From Polytrichum commune (taxonomy: Eukaryota > Streptophyta > Polytrichopsida > Polytrichales > Polytrichaceae): DNA of 60,000 nucleotides. Of the stretch, positions 1 to 11,620 are shown piece by piece. Position 1 is the stretch's first letter. Each line of letters opens with the position of its first letter. The DNA lies in assembly GCA_950295325.1 (NCBI GenBank), contig OX485806.1, forward strand, positions 51,333,169-51,393,168, in the 5' to 3' direction. Under the pieces are notes generated by a model that saw only the letters and a program-made list of their open reading frames with translations, searched no databases and was not told the DNA's origin. Position numbers and translations under genes: made by a program.

Positions 1-602
1 ACACACTAAATAAAACCTCCTAATGTAGGCCAAAATCTCCTCTTCCCTACCTTGTTTCAACGAAGCCAATGCCCTCAAAGCCGTGCTTTGACCAATGATG
101 CACCCCGTGGGTCGTTCCCTTGCAATTTAGCTCAAGAAGACTCACGGTAAGACATCACGTAAATTTATATTCGCTTGAGAACTACCGTGCCTCATTAATA
201 TGTTCGGTCTCGAATTAGTACTCCCTCTCTTCTCCTTATGATATGAATATATTTATCGGAGTGAACACAATCTCATTATCTTAATTCTTATTCTCAATGT
301 AAGGCATCATTGATAATAATAACCGTTAGATGTAAAGAAAGCTTCAAGAGGTGTAACAATATCCTTAATAATAATATAGTTTTCAATAAATTGTATGAAT
401 CCTTAATGTTAGTAGTTCATAAACATTAATCACACAAATGATAGTAATTTTATAATGATGAAGAAGATCTAATATTTTTGAGTATTCCTTTTTAAACTCA
501 AGTGTTACTATTTATAATATTGTAACTTGACATGTATGCATATAGTAGTTATAATTTCGTGAACACATCATTGATTGTTTTGCAATGTCACGTTTAACAT
601 TC
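1..602. other. AT-rich sequence without recognisable gene
   Basis: No coding region, RNA gene or mobile-element end could be recognised here. The sequence is AT-rich with stops in all frames. It probably belongs to the decayed interior of the retrotransposon whose gag lies further right on the minus strand, or to an element nested in it, but nothing in the bases proves this. Confidence 0.5.
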
Positions 603-880
603 AAAGTGTTTTAATGACAAGAATAATTATAACTCTCTTGAGGTTTATTCAAGAGAAAGAACTCCTCTTTGATTGTTAATGACATCCAACAACTCACAAA
701 GTATCTTAAGAGAAGAAGCACTTTTACTACAAAGTGTTTCTTGATGACGAGAAGATAAACCTATCTCTCTTGAGTTTTGCTTAAGAGAGAGAGAGATCTT
801 CTCTTGAATAGATAATCCTTCAAATTGTAATGACATCCAACAACTCACAAAGAATCTTAAAGTAAGAAGCTTCAATAACA
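603..880. repeat. Two-copy imperfect direct repeat, each copy with a hairpin
   Basis: Two diverged copies of about 130-150 bp lie head to tail (about 603-730 and 731-880). Both open with AAAGTGTTT, both hold a short inverted repeat, and both contain the identical stretch TAATGACATCCAACAACTCA followed by CAAAG. The first hairpin pairs CTCTTGA (635-641) with TCAAGAG (649-655). The second pairs CTCTCTTGAG with CTTAAGAGAG near 764-790. No open frame spans both copies. This looks like a local duplication inside non-coding or transposon DNA. Confidence 0.7.
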
Positions 881-2045
881 ATTGTAGTAAGTAGATTATC
901 TTATATCAATATTACTTCATTCATATGTATTCAAACTTTGATATGAATTAATGTCTTCATCATTCTTGTTAATCATAAGTTCAACAATCAATATGTAGTA
1001 TAATATGTATAATACTTATAAGTCAATTATGTAGTTTTCAATAATAAGTTCCTCCTCTTTTGAAGGAGTTGCAATCGTTAAGTTGTTTTGCTTAAATCAT
1101 AACATACATATAATTCTTCAATCATTCAATCACATGTATATTTATAATTCCCTTTTGAGGAGATTAATGATAAGTTCCGCTTTGAGAGATAATCTTGTTT
1201 CCTTCACTCAAGTTGACAATCGTTTTCTCAATTCAATCTCTCTCAAAGTCCCATTGATTCTCCAATTTGTCTTAAGCGCTTTGTTCTCACCCTCACACTA
1301 TCTTTTGAGTTCTTTCTTAAAAGAGTCTACTCAATCTACTCTACTCTCGGTTGCTCAATCACTTAAGCTACGAAGTACCATTGACGACTCGTAGTTCAAA
1401 TTGAGAGAGGTAGAAAGATCACACGCATTTGTAGAAAAAATAAGTGTATTGCAAAAATTCCTCGAGATGAGAGTTACAAAAGCTTCAAGTGAATCTTGAC
1501 ACTCAAATTTAAGATAACTTCGTTGTGTAGAAAATGAGGTGATAGTCTCCTAATTTGCTTCCCTTATATAGTCTTTTCTCCCTATCCAAAATCTATACTA
1601 AGAGTAGTTGTTATCTTCCACTTCCATAGATACTAGCTATCTTTGATATATGTAGATGACTCCTATCTTAAACGGTTATAACCGTTTCACTACCCTAATG
1701 TTTATGGTATGAAGATTTTACTATATCTTTGTTGTAGCTACATGCTTTTAAGAATCCAATCAAGTCTTCATAATTGATTGATTTCTAAATGGTTTGTAAA
1801 ATCTAACTTGTTCTATATGCTCATAATGCATATCTAACATTTTACATTCCATAATCATGTTCTCAAAAGATTGCCACATTCCTATATACTCCGTCATAAT
1901 GCCTTTCCGTATATAAATCACAATCATCCTTGATCAAAATCCTACTTACTTATGCTAATAAATATACTTGCTAATGCTTGCTAAAATCCCTATATATATT
2001 CCTCTTATAAGCCTTAACATGCTTACATATAATAGTCTCCTATGT
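881..2045. other. AT-rich spacer, no gene recognised
   Basis: The stretch is AT-rich. A plus-strand open stretch of about 100 codons near 1,083-1,394 has a low-complexity, Leu/Ser-rich translation that resembles no family I know and has no supporting features. I see no tRNA, splice-bounded exon or repeat array. Confidence 0.5.
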
Positions 2046-2049
2046 TAAT

Positions 2050-2230
2050 TAGTTAATTCCCTTTGCTAACCCGCTGGGAGCCCATTCCCGGGGTTGGGAA
2101 CCCTATCTCCGTGAGTAGCGGCACCCAAAGCCGCGCGCTTTCCTTGTAAGGCCGTGGGAAAGAGGCCTATTCCCGTGTCGATATCCTAAGCCCGAAGCCG
2201 AGAGCTTTTCTCCAGTGTTCGGCTTCCTCT
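2050..2230. other. GC-rich island with hairpin
   Basis: A block of clearly higher GC content interrupts AT-rich DNA. It contains the inverted repeat GAAGCCGA (2,194-2,201) and TCGGCTTC (2,219-2,226), an 8-bp perfect stem with a 17-base loop, and a shorter TTCCC/GGGAA pair near 2,085-2,100. It lies immediately downstream of the gag remnant in minus-strand sense. It may be internal retrotransposon sequence or a small separate insertion; no function can be assigned. Confidence 0.4.
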
Positions 2231-2329
2231 TCCAATGTCCAAGCTTTCTTCATTCGGTGATGGTTTTGAGATCTGTCTTCACTTCTTAGTTCCATTTGTG
2301 CCTTATTTGTACTTCTTAATGTTGTTCTC

Positions 2330-2955
2330 AACAACCAACCTCCGGCCGAAACTCATTCTAAAATTCCCTTTGCAATTGCTCCCATCCTCTAAAATGTCCA
2401 TCGGCATGATCTCTATACCACTCATAAGCCTCACCCTCTAGAGTGGTAGGGAACCATACCAGCCAATATATCGGATTAGTCATAAATGAACTAGCTAATC
2501 TCTCAATGTACCTTTCCATGTGCCTAGAAGAATCCTCATCCTTAGTTCCATAAAACTTAGGGAGATGGGATGGCATGTCCACCGCCTGTAAGTTTTGTGG
2601 AACCACAATTGGTAGACATCTCGGCCTAACCAATAGATCAATGGGTGGCATAGGAGGTGTGGGTGGCGGATCCACCCCATGGTCCGCCTCCATGGTGACC
2701 AGTGTGTCCCTTTCTATTCCCCTATCAATGTGTATCGAAATCTCTTCCCTAAATGTATAAGTCTCCGATGATATCTCACCAGTCAACTTAGAGGAAGTTG
2801 CCTCTTTCTCAAGTCTAGCCTCTACTTCTAATGTCTCTAGCAATGGACTAAAACTAGGCTCAACATTCAAATAACTTTCTAATCTAACATCAATTTCTTC
2901 TACAACTTCACTAATCTTAGATAATCTATACGTATCTCCTCCTACGTGTAGATTT
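2330..2955 (-). pseudogene. Ty3/gypsy-type retrotransposon gag remnant
   Basis: Seen: a minus-strand frame is open from about 2,955 to 2,358. It holds a Pro-rich linker (PPPTPPMPP), then LPKFYGTKDEDSSRHMERY, WLVWFPTTLEGEAYEWY and a GWEQLQREF block. Family knowledge: the pattern of F-x-G, a row of conserved Trp/Tyr, and W-x-x-L-x-x-x-F is that of the capsid region of plant Ty3/gypsy Gag (Retrotrans_gag), which packages element RNA into particles. A stop codon directly after QREF interrupts the frame; NEFRPEVG follows in frame and then further stops, so the gene is dead. No zinc knuckle, protease, reverse transcriptase or integrase is recognisable downstream towards position 1. No upstream Met is visible before a stop near 2,955. 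The orientation agrees with the primer-binding site and LTR to its right. Confidence 0.8.
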
Positions 2956-3870
2956 GTCTAATCCTAATATCAAGCTTGGTTTTTGAGATCGAGTCTTACC
3001 TTACATTCCCCAAAGAATCGATTAATTCTCACTTGACCAAACATACTCCTCACTACCTTCATTCATTAATGTTATCACTTATCTTGGTGTGACTTAAGAA
3101 TTGAGGAGGTGAGGAAGAGAACCTGCAAGCCCACTTAAATGAACAATCCCAAACAGGGGATATGCATGTTCATGTCAATTTTTGGTTGGGCTAGAGCATC
3201 ACCTCTAAAACCTTTCCTCCAACTGACATTCACCACAATACCAATTGTGAGGGGTTGACCTTCGCCATGCACTATGCGGAAGACCGAGGCATCACCCTCT
3301 TGTCCTCGCACAATAACACAACTAGGGAATTACCCTCTCCAATGGTTAACGACAATAACAGTTACAAAAATCATTCATTCATTAATTTAATATATTCATT
3401 TGGAAGAATGTCATACCTTAAGCAATTCGTCCTGCTCAGCAAGTTACCACTCCTCTCGACCGTGACTCAATGTGACAATAATAATAAAATTTCTAAACTA
3501 ACAATCTAATCTAGAGCATCAAATTTCAAATCCCCAAAACTTGGAGACTCACCCAGAGGTGAGTGTCGAAGTCTAATCTTCCTAAGATTAATTATCCCTC
3601 TAAGATTTTAATGAACTAACGATCATAAGTTTTTTTTTATGTCTTTAGTAAATCTCCAAAAAGGTTGAGGACATACCTTAGCCGCGCTCCCTCCTCAAAA
3701 CAAAATGCATAAAGGAAATATGCAATTCATTCCAAGGAAATAAGGAAAATGAACTAAACTAGTCAATGACAAAAAATTAAAAAACTCTAAATAAGACACT
3801 TATCATGAGGTAAGCGTTCATTCCCTTCTCCTACGTTGCCACCTCCAAGTCTTGACTACTAATCCCGCTT
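2956..3870 (-). other. Presumed retrotransposon leader between PBS and gag
   Basis: The stretch lies between the putative primer-binding site and gag in minus-strand sense, so by position it should be the 5' untranslated leader plus the eroded N-terminus of gag. No gene is recognisable. A 6-bp perfect hairpin, ACTCAC/GTGAGT, sits at 3,547-3,564. A plus-strand open stretch at about 3,255-3,509 shows no family resemblance. Confidence 0.45.
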
Positions 3871-3890
3871 CACTCCGGGCGGACGCACCA
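3871..3890 (-). other. Putative tRNA primer-binding site of the retrotransposon
   Basis: On the minus strand, TGGTGCGTCCGCCCGGAGTG begins four bases (TAAA) after the CTCACA end of the LTR. A start with TGG (complement of a tRNA CCA end) a few bases inside the 5' LTR is the standard position of a reverse-transcription primer site. The complementary plus strand ends in GGACGCACCA, as a tRNA 3' end would. The upstream bases do not form a full cloverleaf, so this is not a tRNA gene. Which tRNA would prime is not settled; an arginine tRNA with a GCGTCC acceptor stem is a guess. Confidence 0.65.
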
Positions 3891-3894
3891 TTTA

Positions 3895-4322
3895 TGTGAG
3901 GCCAAACCACCCACCCTTATGCGTCCTAGTCCGGGTGAGGGCATGGGGATCACATTCATGTTCACATAACTCCCTCTTCCCAACTTCGTAAAAATCCATT
4001 ACATTTCCCATCAACTCTTGCACACCAATTTATTCTATAATACGAGTGCAAGCTTTAAAAAAATGCTCTTCTCTATTCATTCCCTTCTCCCTACACTAAC
4101 TTACGAACTAACCCTCAAATCCCTACCAAAAGCTCATCCCTATATACCACCCTCTAATTTATGTGAGGCCAACCCCCCTTAATTCACTAATGAGTTGAGT
4201 TCCTAGTTTAATCTTTCCCCCCTTTCCTAATTAGCTGGCCCACCATATGAGGTGACATTAGTACCCATGGCCCTTCCCATAACCGGTCCGAGCTCATAAC
4301 CGGTCCCATGACCGGTCTCAAT
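3895..4322 (-). mobile_element. 3' part of the LTR, left of the array
   Basis: Its terminal part (about 3,895-4,120) aligns with the reverse complement of about 56,620-56,845. Shared blocks include CCAAACCACCCACCCTTATG, CGTCCTAGTCC and CACCAATTTATTC. Past about 4,120 similarity fades. A second TGTGAGGCCAA occurs at about 4,162, so the terminal motif is partly duplicated. Just before the array three ACCGGTC words lie within 40 bases (about 4,281-4,318). No coding sequence is present. Confidence 0.75.
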
Positions 4323-4790
4323 ACCCAGCAGCTCCCGAGCTTGGGCTTCCTCCCAGTCGAATCAAAGCGCTAGGCTCAAAACCAGCAGCTCCCGAATTCA
4401 AAGCTTCAAAACCCAGCAGCATGCCGAGCTTGGGTTTCCTCCCAGTCGAATCAGAGCGCTAGGCTCAAAACCAACAAAACCCGAATTCAAAGCTTCAAAA
4501 ACCCAGCAGCATTCCGAGCTTGGGCTTCCTCCCAGTCGAATCAGAGCGCTAGGCTCAAAAACAACAGCTCCCGAATTCAAAGCTTCAAAAACCCAACAGC
4601 ATTCCGAGCTTGGGCTTCCTCCCAGTCGAATCAAAGCGCTCGGCTCAACACCAACAGCTCCCGAATTCAAAGCTTCAAAACCCAGCAGCATGACGAGCTT
4701 GGCCTTCCTCCCAGTCGAATCAGAGCGCTAGGCTCAAAAACAACAGAACCCGAATTCAAAGCTTCAAAAACCCAGCAGCATTCCGAGCTT
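4323..4790. repeat. Diverged left-edge satellite units
   Basis: The first unit begins CCCAGCAGCTCCCGAGC, lacking the usual CATT word, and is followed by units with CAAAGCGCT, a CATGACGAGC unit at about 4,688 and GGCCTTCC at about 4,700. Such variants are rare in the centre and recur mainly near the right edge. This is expected where homogenisation by unequal exchange is weakest. Confidence 0.75.
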
Positions 4791-5099
4791 GGGCTTCCTC
4801 CCAGTCGAATCACAGCGCTCGGCTCAAAACCAGCAGCTCCCGAATTCAAAGCTTCAAAACCCAGCAGCATGCCGAGCTTGGGTTTCCTCCCAGTCGAATC
4901 AGAGCGCTAGGCTCAAAACCAACAAAACCCGAATTCAAAGCTTCAAAAACCCAGCAGCATTCCGAGCTTGGGCTTCCTCCCAGTCGAATCAGAGCGCTAG
5001 GCTCAAAACCAACAAAACCCGAATTCAAAGCTTCAAAACCCAGCAACATGCCGAGCTTGGGTTTCCTCCCAGTCGAATCAGAGCGCTAGGCTCAAAACC

Positions 5100-6705
5100 A
5101 ACAAAACCCGAATTCAAAGCTTCAAAACCCAGCAACATGCCGAGCTTGGGTTTCCTCCCAGTCGAATCAGAGCGCTAGGCTCAAAAACAACTGCTCCCGA
5201 ATTCAAAGCTTCAAAAACCCAGCAGCATTCCGAGCTTGGGCTTCCTCCCAGTCGAATCACAGCGCTCGGCTCAAAACCAGCAGCTCCCGAATTCAAAGCT
5301 TCAAAACCCAGCAACATGCCGAGCTTGGGTTTCCTCCCAGTCGAATCAGAGCGCTAGGCTCAAAACCAACAAAACCCGAATTCAAAGCTTCAAAAACCCA
5401 GCAGCATTCCGAGCTTGGGCTTCCTCCCAGTCGAATCAGAGCTCTAGGCTCAAAACCAGCAGCTCCCGAATTCAAAGCTTCAAAAACCCAGCAGCATTCC
5501 GAGCTTGGGCTTCCTCCCAGTCGAATCACAGCGCTCGGCTCAAAACCAGCAGCTCCCGAATTCAAAGCTTCAAAACCCAGCAACATGCCGAGCTTGGGTT
5601 TCCTCCCAGTCGAATCAGAGCGCTAGGCTCAAAACCAACAAAACCCGAATTCAAAGCTTCAAAAACCCAGCAGCATTCCGAGCTTGGGCTTCCTCCCAGT
5701 CGAATCAGAGCGCTAGGCTCAAAACCAGCAGCTCCCAAATTCAAAGCTTCAAAAACCCAACAGCATTCCGAGCTTGGGCTTCCTCCCAGTCGAATCAAAG
5801 CGCTCGGTTCAACACCAGCAGCTCCCGAATTCAAAGCTTCAAAACCCAGGAACATGCCGAGCTTGGGTTTCCTCCCAGTCGAATCAGAGCGCTAGGCTCA
5901 AAACCAACAAAACCCGAATTCAAAGCTTCAAAACCCAGCAACATGCCGAGCTTGGGTTTCCTCCCAGTCGAATCAGAGCGCTAGGCTCAAAAACAACTGC
6001 TCCCGAATTCAAAGCTTCAAAAACCCAGCAGCATTCCGAGCTTGGGCTTCCTCCCAGTCGAATCACAGCGCTCGGCTCAAAACCAGCAGCTCCCGAATTC
6101 AAAGCTTCAAAACCCAGCAACATGCCGAGCTTGGGTTTCCTCCCAGTCGAATCAGAGCGCTAGGCTCAAAACCAACAAAACCCGAATTCAAAGCTTCAAA
6201 AACCCAGCAGCATTCCGAGCTTGGGCTTCCTCCCAGTCGAATCAGAGCTCTAGGCTCAAAACCAGCAGCTCCCGAATTCAAAGCTTCAAAAACCCAGCAG
6301 CATTCCGAGCTTGGGCTTCCTCCCAGTCGAATCACAGCGCTCGGCTCAAAACCAGCAGCTCCCGAATTCAAAGCTTCAAAACCCAGCAACATGCCGAGCT
6401 TGGGTTTCCTCCCAGTCGAATCAGAGCGCTAGGCTCAAAACCAACAAAACCCGAATTCAAAGCTTCAAAAACCCAGCAGCATTCCGAGCTTGGGCTTCCT
6501 CCCAGTCGAATCAGAGCGCTAGGCTCAAAACCAGCAGCTCCCAAATTCAAAGCTTCAAAAACCCAACAGCATTCCGAGCTTGGGCTTCCTCCCAGTCGAA
6601 TCAAAGCGCTCGGTTCAACACCAGCAGCTCCCGAATTCAAAGCTTCAAAACCCAGGAACATGCCGAGCTTGGGTTTCCTCCCAGTCGAATCAGAGCGCTA
6701 GGCTC
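5100..6705. repeat. 806-bp tandem segmental duplication (9 units)
   Basis: The block at about 5,100-5,900 is repeated at about 5,906-6,705 with a constant offset of 806 bp (five 90-bp and four 89-bp units). It reproduces the order of unit variants, including rare ones such as GAGCTCTAGG (5,430 and 6,236), CGGTTCAACACC (5,805 and 6,611) and CCCAGGAACATG. After the second copy the order of variants diverges. Confidence 0.85.
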
Positions 6706-8299
6706 AAAAACAACAAAACCCGAATTCAAAGCTTCAAAAACCCAGCAGCATTCCGAGCTTGGGCTTCCTCCCAGTCGAATCAGAGCGCTCGGCTCAAAAC
6801 CAGCAGCTCCCGAATTCAAAGCTTCAAAACCCAGGAACATGCCGAGCTTGGGTTTCCTCCCAGTCGAATCAGAGCGCTAGGCTCAAAACCAACAAAACCC
6901 GAATTCAAAGCTTCAAAAACCCAGCAGCATTCCGAGCTTGGGCTTCCTCCCAGTCGAATCAGAGCGCTAGGCTCAAAAACAACAGCTCCCGAATTCAAAG
7001 CTTCAAAAACCCAGCAGCATTCCGAGCTTGGGCTTCCTCCGAGTCGAATCACAGCGCTCGGCTCAAAACCAGCAGCTCCCGAATTCAAAGCTTCAAAACC
7101 CAGGAACATGCCGAGCTTGGGTTTCCTCCCAGTCGAATCAGAGCGCTAGGCTCAAAACCAACAAAACCCGAATTCAAAGCTTCAAAAACCCAGCAGCATT
7201 CCGAGCTTGGGCTTCCTCCCAGTCGAATCAGAGCGCTAGGCTCAAAAACAACAGCTCCCGAATTCAAAGCTTCAAAAACCCAGCAGCATTCCGAGCTTGG
7301 GCTTCCTCCGAGTCGAATCACAGCGCTCGGCTCAAAACCAGCAGCTCCCGAATTCAAAGCTTCAAAACCCAGCAGCATGCCGAGCTTGGGTTTCCTCCCA
7401 GTCGAATCAGAGCGCTAGGCTCAAAACCAACAAAACCCGAATTCAAAGCTTCAAAAACCCAGCAGCATTCCGAGCTTGGGCTTCCTCCCAGTCGAATCAG
7501 AGCTCTAGGCTCAAAACCAGCAGCTCCCGAATTCAAAGCTTCAAAAACCCAGCAGCATTCCGAGCTTGGGCTTCCTCCCAGTCGAATCACAGCGCTCGGC
7601 TCAAAACCAGCAGCTCCCGAATTCAAAGCTTCAAAACCCAGCAACATGCCGAGCTTGGGTTTCCTCCCAGTCGAATTAGAGCGCTAGGCTCAAAAACAAC
7701 AGCTCCCAAATTCAAAGCTTCAAAAACCCAGCAGCATTCCGAGCTTGGGCTTCCTCCCAGTCGAATCAGAGCGCTAGGCTCAAAACCAGCAGCTCCCGAA
7801 TTCAAAGCTTCAAAACCCAGCAGCATGCCGAGCTTGGATTTCCTCCCAGTCGAATCAGAGCGCTAGGCTCAAAACCAACAAAACCCGAATTCAAAGCTTC
7901 AAAAACCCAGCAGCATTCCGAGCTTGGGCTTCCTCCCAGTCGAATCAGAGCTCTAGGCTCAAAACCAGCAGCTCCCGAATTCAAAGCTTCAAAAACCCAG
8001 CAGCATTCCGAGCTTGGGCTTCCTCCCAGTCGAATCACAGCGCTCGGCTCAAAACCAGCAGCTCCCGAATTCAAAGCTTCAAAACCCAGGAACATGCCGA
8101 GCTTGGGTTTCCTCCCAGTCGAATCAGAGCGCTAGGCTCAAAACCAACAAAACCCGAATTCAAAGCTTCAAAAACCCAGCAGCATTCCGAGCTTGGGCTT
8201 CCTCCCAGTCGAATCAGAGCGCTAGGCTCAAAAACAACAGCTCCCGAATTCAAAGCTTCAAAAACCCAGCAGCATTCCGAGCTTGGGCTTCCTCCCAGT

Positions 8300-11200
8300 C
8301 GAATCACAGCGCTCGGCTCAAAACCAGCAGCTCCCGAATTCAAAGCTTCAAAACCCAGCAACATGCCGAGCTTGGGTTTCCTCCCAGTCGAATCAGAGCG
8401 CTAGGCTCAAAACCAACAAAACCCGAATTCAAAGCTTCAAAAACCCAGCAGCATTCCGAGCTTGGGCTTCCTCCCAGTCGAATCAGAGCGCTAGGCTCAA
8501 AAACAACTGCTCCCGAATTCAAAGCTTCAAAAACCCAGCAGCATTCCGAGCTTGGGCTTCCTCCCAGTCGAATCACAGCGCTCGGCTCAAAACCAGCAGC
8601 TCCCGAATTCAACGCTTCAAAAACCCAGCAGCATTCCGAGCTTGGGCTTCCTCCCAGTCGAATCACAGCGCTCGGCTCAAAACCAGCAGCTCCCGAATTC
8701 AAAGCTTCAAAACCCAGCAACATGCCGAGCTTGGGTTTCCTCCCAGTCGAATTAGAGTGCTAGGCTCAAAAACAACTGCTCCCAAATTCAAAGCTTCAAA
8801 AACCCAGCAGCATTCCGAGCTTGGGCTTCCTCCCAGTCGAATCAGAGCGCTAGGCTCAAAACCAGCAGCTCCCGAATTCAAAGCTTCAAAACCCAGCAGC
8901 ATGCCGAGCTTGGGTTTCCTCCCAGTCGAATCAGAGCGCTAGGCTCAAAACCAACAAAACCCGAATTCAAAGCTTCAAAAACCCAGCAGCATTCCGAGCT
9001 TGGGCTTCCTCCCAGTCGAATCAGAGCGCTAGGCTCAAAAACAACTGCTCCCGAATTCAAAGCTTCAAAAACCCAGCAGCATTCCGAGCTTGGGCTTCCT
9101 CCCAGTCGAATCACAGCGCTCGGCTCAAAACCAGCAGCTCCCGAGTTCAAAGCTTCAAAACCCAGCAACATGCCGAGCTTGGGTTTCCTCCCAGTCGAAT
9201 CAGAGCGCTAGGCTCAAAACCAACAAAACCCGAATTCAAAGCTTCAAAAACCCAGCAGCATTCCGAGCTTGGGCTTCCTCCCAGTCGAATCAGAGCGCTC
9301 GGCTCAAAACCAGCAGCTCCCGAATTCAAAGCTTCAAAACCCAGGAACATGCCGAGCTTGGGTTTCCTCCCAGTCGAATCAGAGCGCTAGGCTCAAAACC
9401 AACAAAACCCGAATTCAAAGCTTCAAAAACCCAGCAGCATTCCGAGCTTGGGCTTCCTCCCAGTCGAATTAGAGCGCTAGGCTCAAAAACAACAGCTCCC
9501 GAATTCAAAGCTTCAAAAACCCAGCAGCATTCCGAGCTTGGGCTTCCTCCCAGTCGAATCACAGCGCTCGGCTCAAAACCAGCAGCTCCCGAATTCAAAG
9601 CTTCAAAACCCAGGAACATGCCGAGCTTGGGTTTCCTCCCAGTCGAATCAGAGCGCTAGGCTCAAAACCAACAAAACCCGAATTCAAAGCTTCAAAAACC
9701 CAGCAGCATTCCGAGCTTGGGCTTCCTCCCAGTCGAATCAGAGCGCTAGGCTCAAAAACAACAGCTCCCGAATTCAAAGCTTCAAAAACCCAGCAGCATT
9801 CCGAGCTTGGGCTTCCTCCGAGTCGAATCACAGCGCTCGGCTCAAAACCAGCAGCTCCCGAATTCAAAGCTTCAAAACCCAGCAGCATGCCGAGCTTGGG
9901 TTTCCTCCCAGTCGAATCAGAGCGCTAGGCTCAAAACCAACAAAACCCGAATTCAAAGCTTCAAAAACCCAGCAGCATTCCGAGCTTGGGCTTCCTCCCA
10001 GTCGAATCAGAGCTCTAGGCTCAAAACCAGCAGCTCCCGAATTCAAAGCTTCAAAAACCCAGCAGCATTCCGAGCTTGGGCTTCCTCCCAGTCGAATCAC
10101 AGCGCTCGGCTCAAAAACAACAGCTCCCAAATTCAAAGCTTCAAAAACCCAGCAGCATTCCGAGCTTGGGCTTCCTCCCAGTCGAATCAGAGCGCTAGGC
10201 TCAAAACCAGCAGCTCCCGAATTCAAAGCTTCAAAACCCAGCAGCATGCCGAGCTTGGATTTCCTCCCAGTCGAATCAGAGCGCTAGGCTCAAAACCAAC
10301 AAAACCCGAATTCAAAGCTTCAAAAACCCAGCAGCATTCCGAGCTTGGGCTTCCTCCCAGTCGAATCAGAGCTCTAGGCTCAAAACCAGCAGCTCCCGAA
10401 TTCAAAGCTTCAAAAACCCAGCAGCATTCCGAGCTTGGGCTTCCTCCCAGTCGAATCACAGCGCTCGGCTCAAAACCAGCAGCTCCCGAATTCAAAGCTT
10501 CAAAACCCAGCAACATGCCGAGCTTGGGTTTCCTCCCAGTCGAATCAGAGCGCTAGGCTCAAAACCAACAAAACCCGAATTCAAAGCTTCAAAAACCCAG
10601 CAGCATTCCGAGCTTGGGCTTCCTCCCAGTCGAATCAGAGCTCTAGGCTCAAAACCAGCAGCTCCCGAATTCAAAGCTTCAAAAACCCAGCAGCATTCCG
10701 AGCTTGGGCTTCCTCCCAGTCGAATCACAGCGCTCGGCTCAAAACCAGCAGCTCCCGAATTCAAAGCTTCAAAACCCAGCAACATGCCGAGCTTGGGTTT
10801 CCTCCCAGTCGAATCAGAGCGCTAGGCTCAAAACCAACAAAACCCGAATTCAAAGCTTCAAAAACCCAGCAGCATTCCGAGCTTGGGCTTCCTCCCAGTC
10901 GAATCAGAGCGCTAGGCTCAAAAACAACTGCTCCCGAATTCAAAGCTTCAAAAACCCAGCAGCATTCCGAGCTTGGGCTTCCTCCCAGTCGAATCACAGC
11001 GCTCGGCTCAAAACCAGCAGCTCCCGAATTCAACGCTTCAAAAACCCAGCAGCATTCCGAGCTTGGGCTTCCTCCCAGTCGAATCACAGCGCTCGGCTCA
11101 AAACCAGCAGCTCCCGAATTCAAAGCTTCAAAACCCAGCAACATGCCGAGCTTGGGTTTCCTCCCAGTCGAATTAGAGCGCTAGGCTCAAAAACAACAGC

Positions 11201-11620
11201 TCCCAAATTCAAAGCTTCAAAAACCCAGCAGCATTCCGAGCTTGGGCTTCCTCCCAGTCGAATCAGAGCGCTAGGCTCAAAACCAGCAGCTCCCGAATTC
11301 AAAGCTTCAAAACCCAGCAACATGCCGAGCTTGGGTTTCCTCCCAGTCGAATCAGAGCGCTAGGCTCAAAACCAACAAAACCCGAATTCAAAGCTTCAAA
11401 AACCCAGCAGCATTCCGAGCTTGGGCTTCCTCCCAGTCGAATCAGAGCGCTAGGCTCAAAAACAACTGCTCCCGAATTCAAAGCTTCAAAAACCCAGCAG
11501 CATTCCGAGCTTGGGCTTCCTCCCAGTCGAATCACAGCGCTCGGCTCAAAACCAGCAGCTCCCGAGTTCAAAGCTTCAAAACCCAGCAACATGCCGAGCT
11601 TGGGTTTCCTCCCAGTCGAA
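8300..11620. repeat. Duplicated array segment, offset 2,421 bp
   Basis: Units from about 8,300 to 9,200 recur from about 10,720 to 11,620 at an offset of 2,421 bp. They include the rare variants TTCAACGCTTC (8,609 and 11,030) and CCCGAGTTC (9,142 and 11,563). A neighbouring segment starting near 7,297 matches near 9,807 at an offset of 2,510 bp, one unit more. So one unit was gained or lost between the two events. Confidence 0.75.

Noticed and set aside
3841-3890. tRNA gene ending in ACGCACCA
   Set aside because: Only the 3' end looks tRNA-like. No D arm, anticodon arm or matching 5' acceptor strand precedes it, and nuclear tRNA genes do not encode CCA. A primer-binding site read from the other strand fits better.
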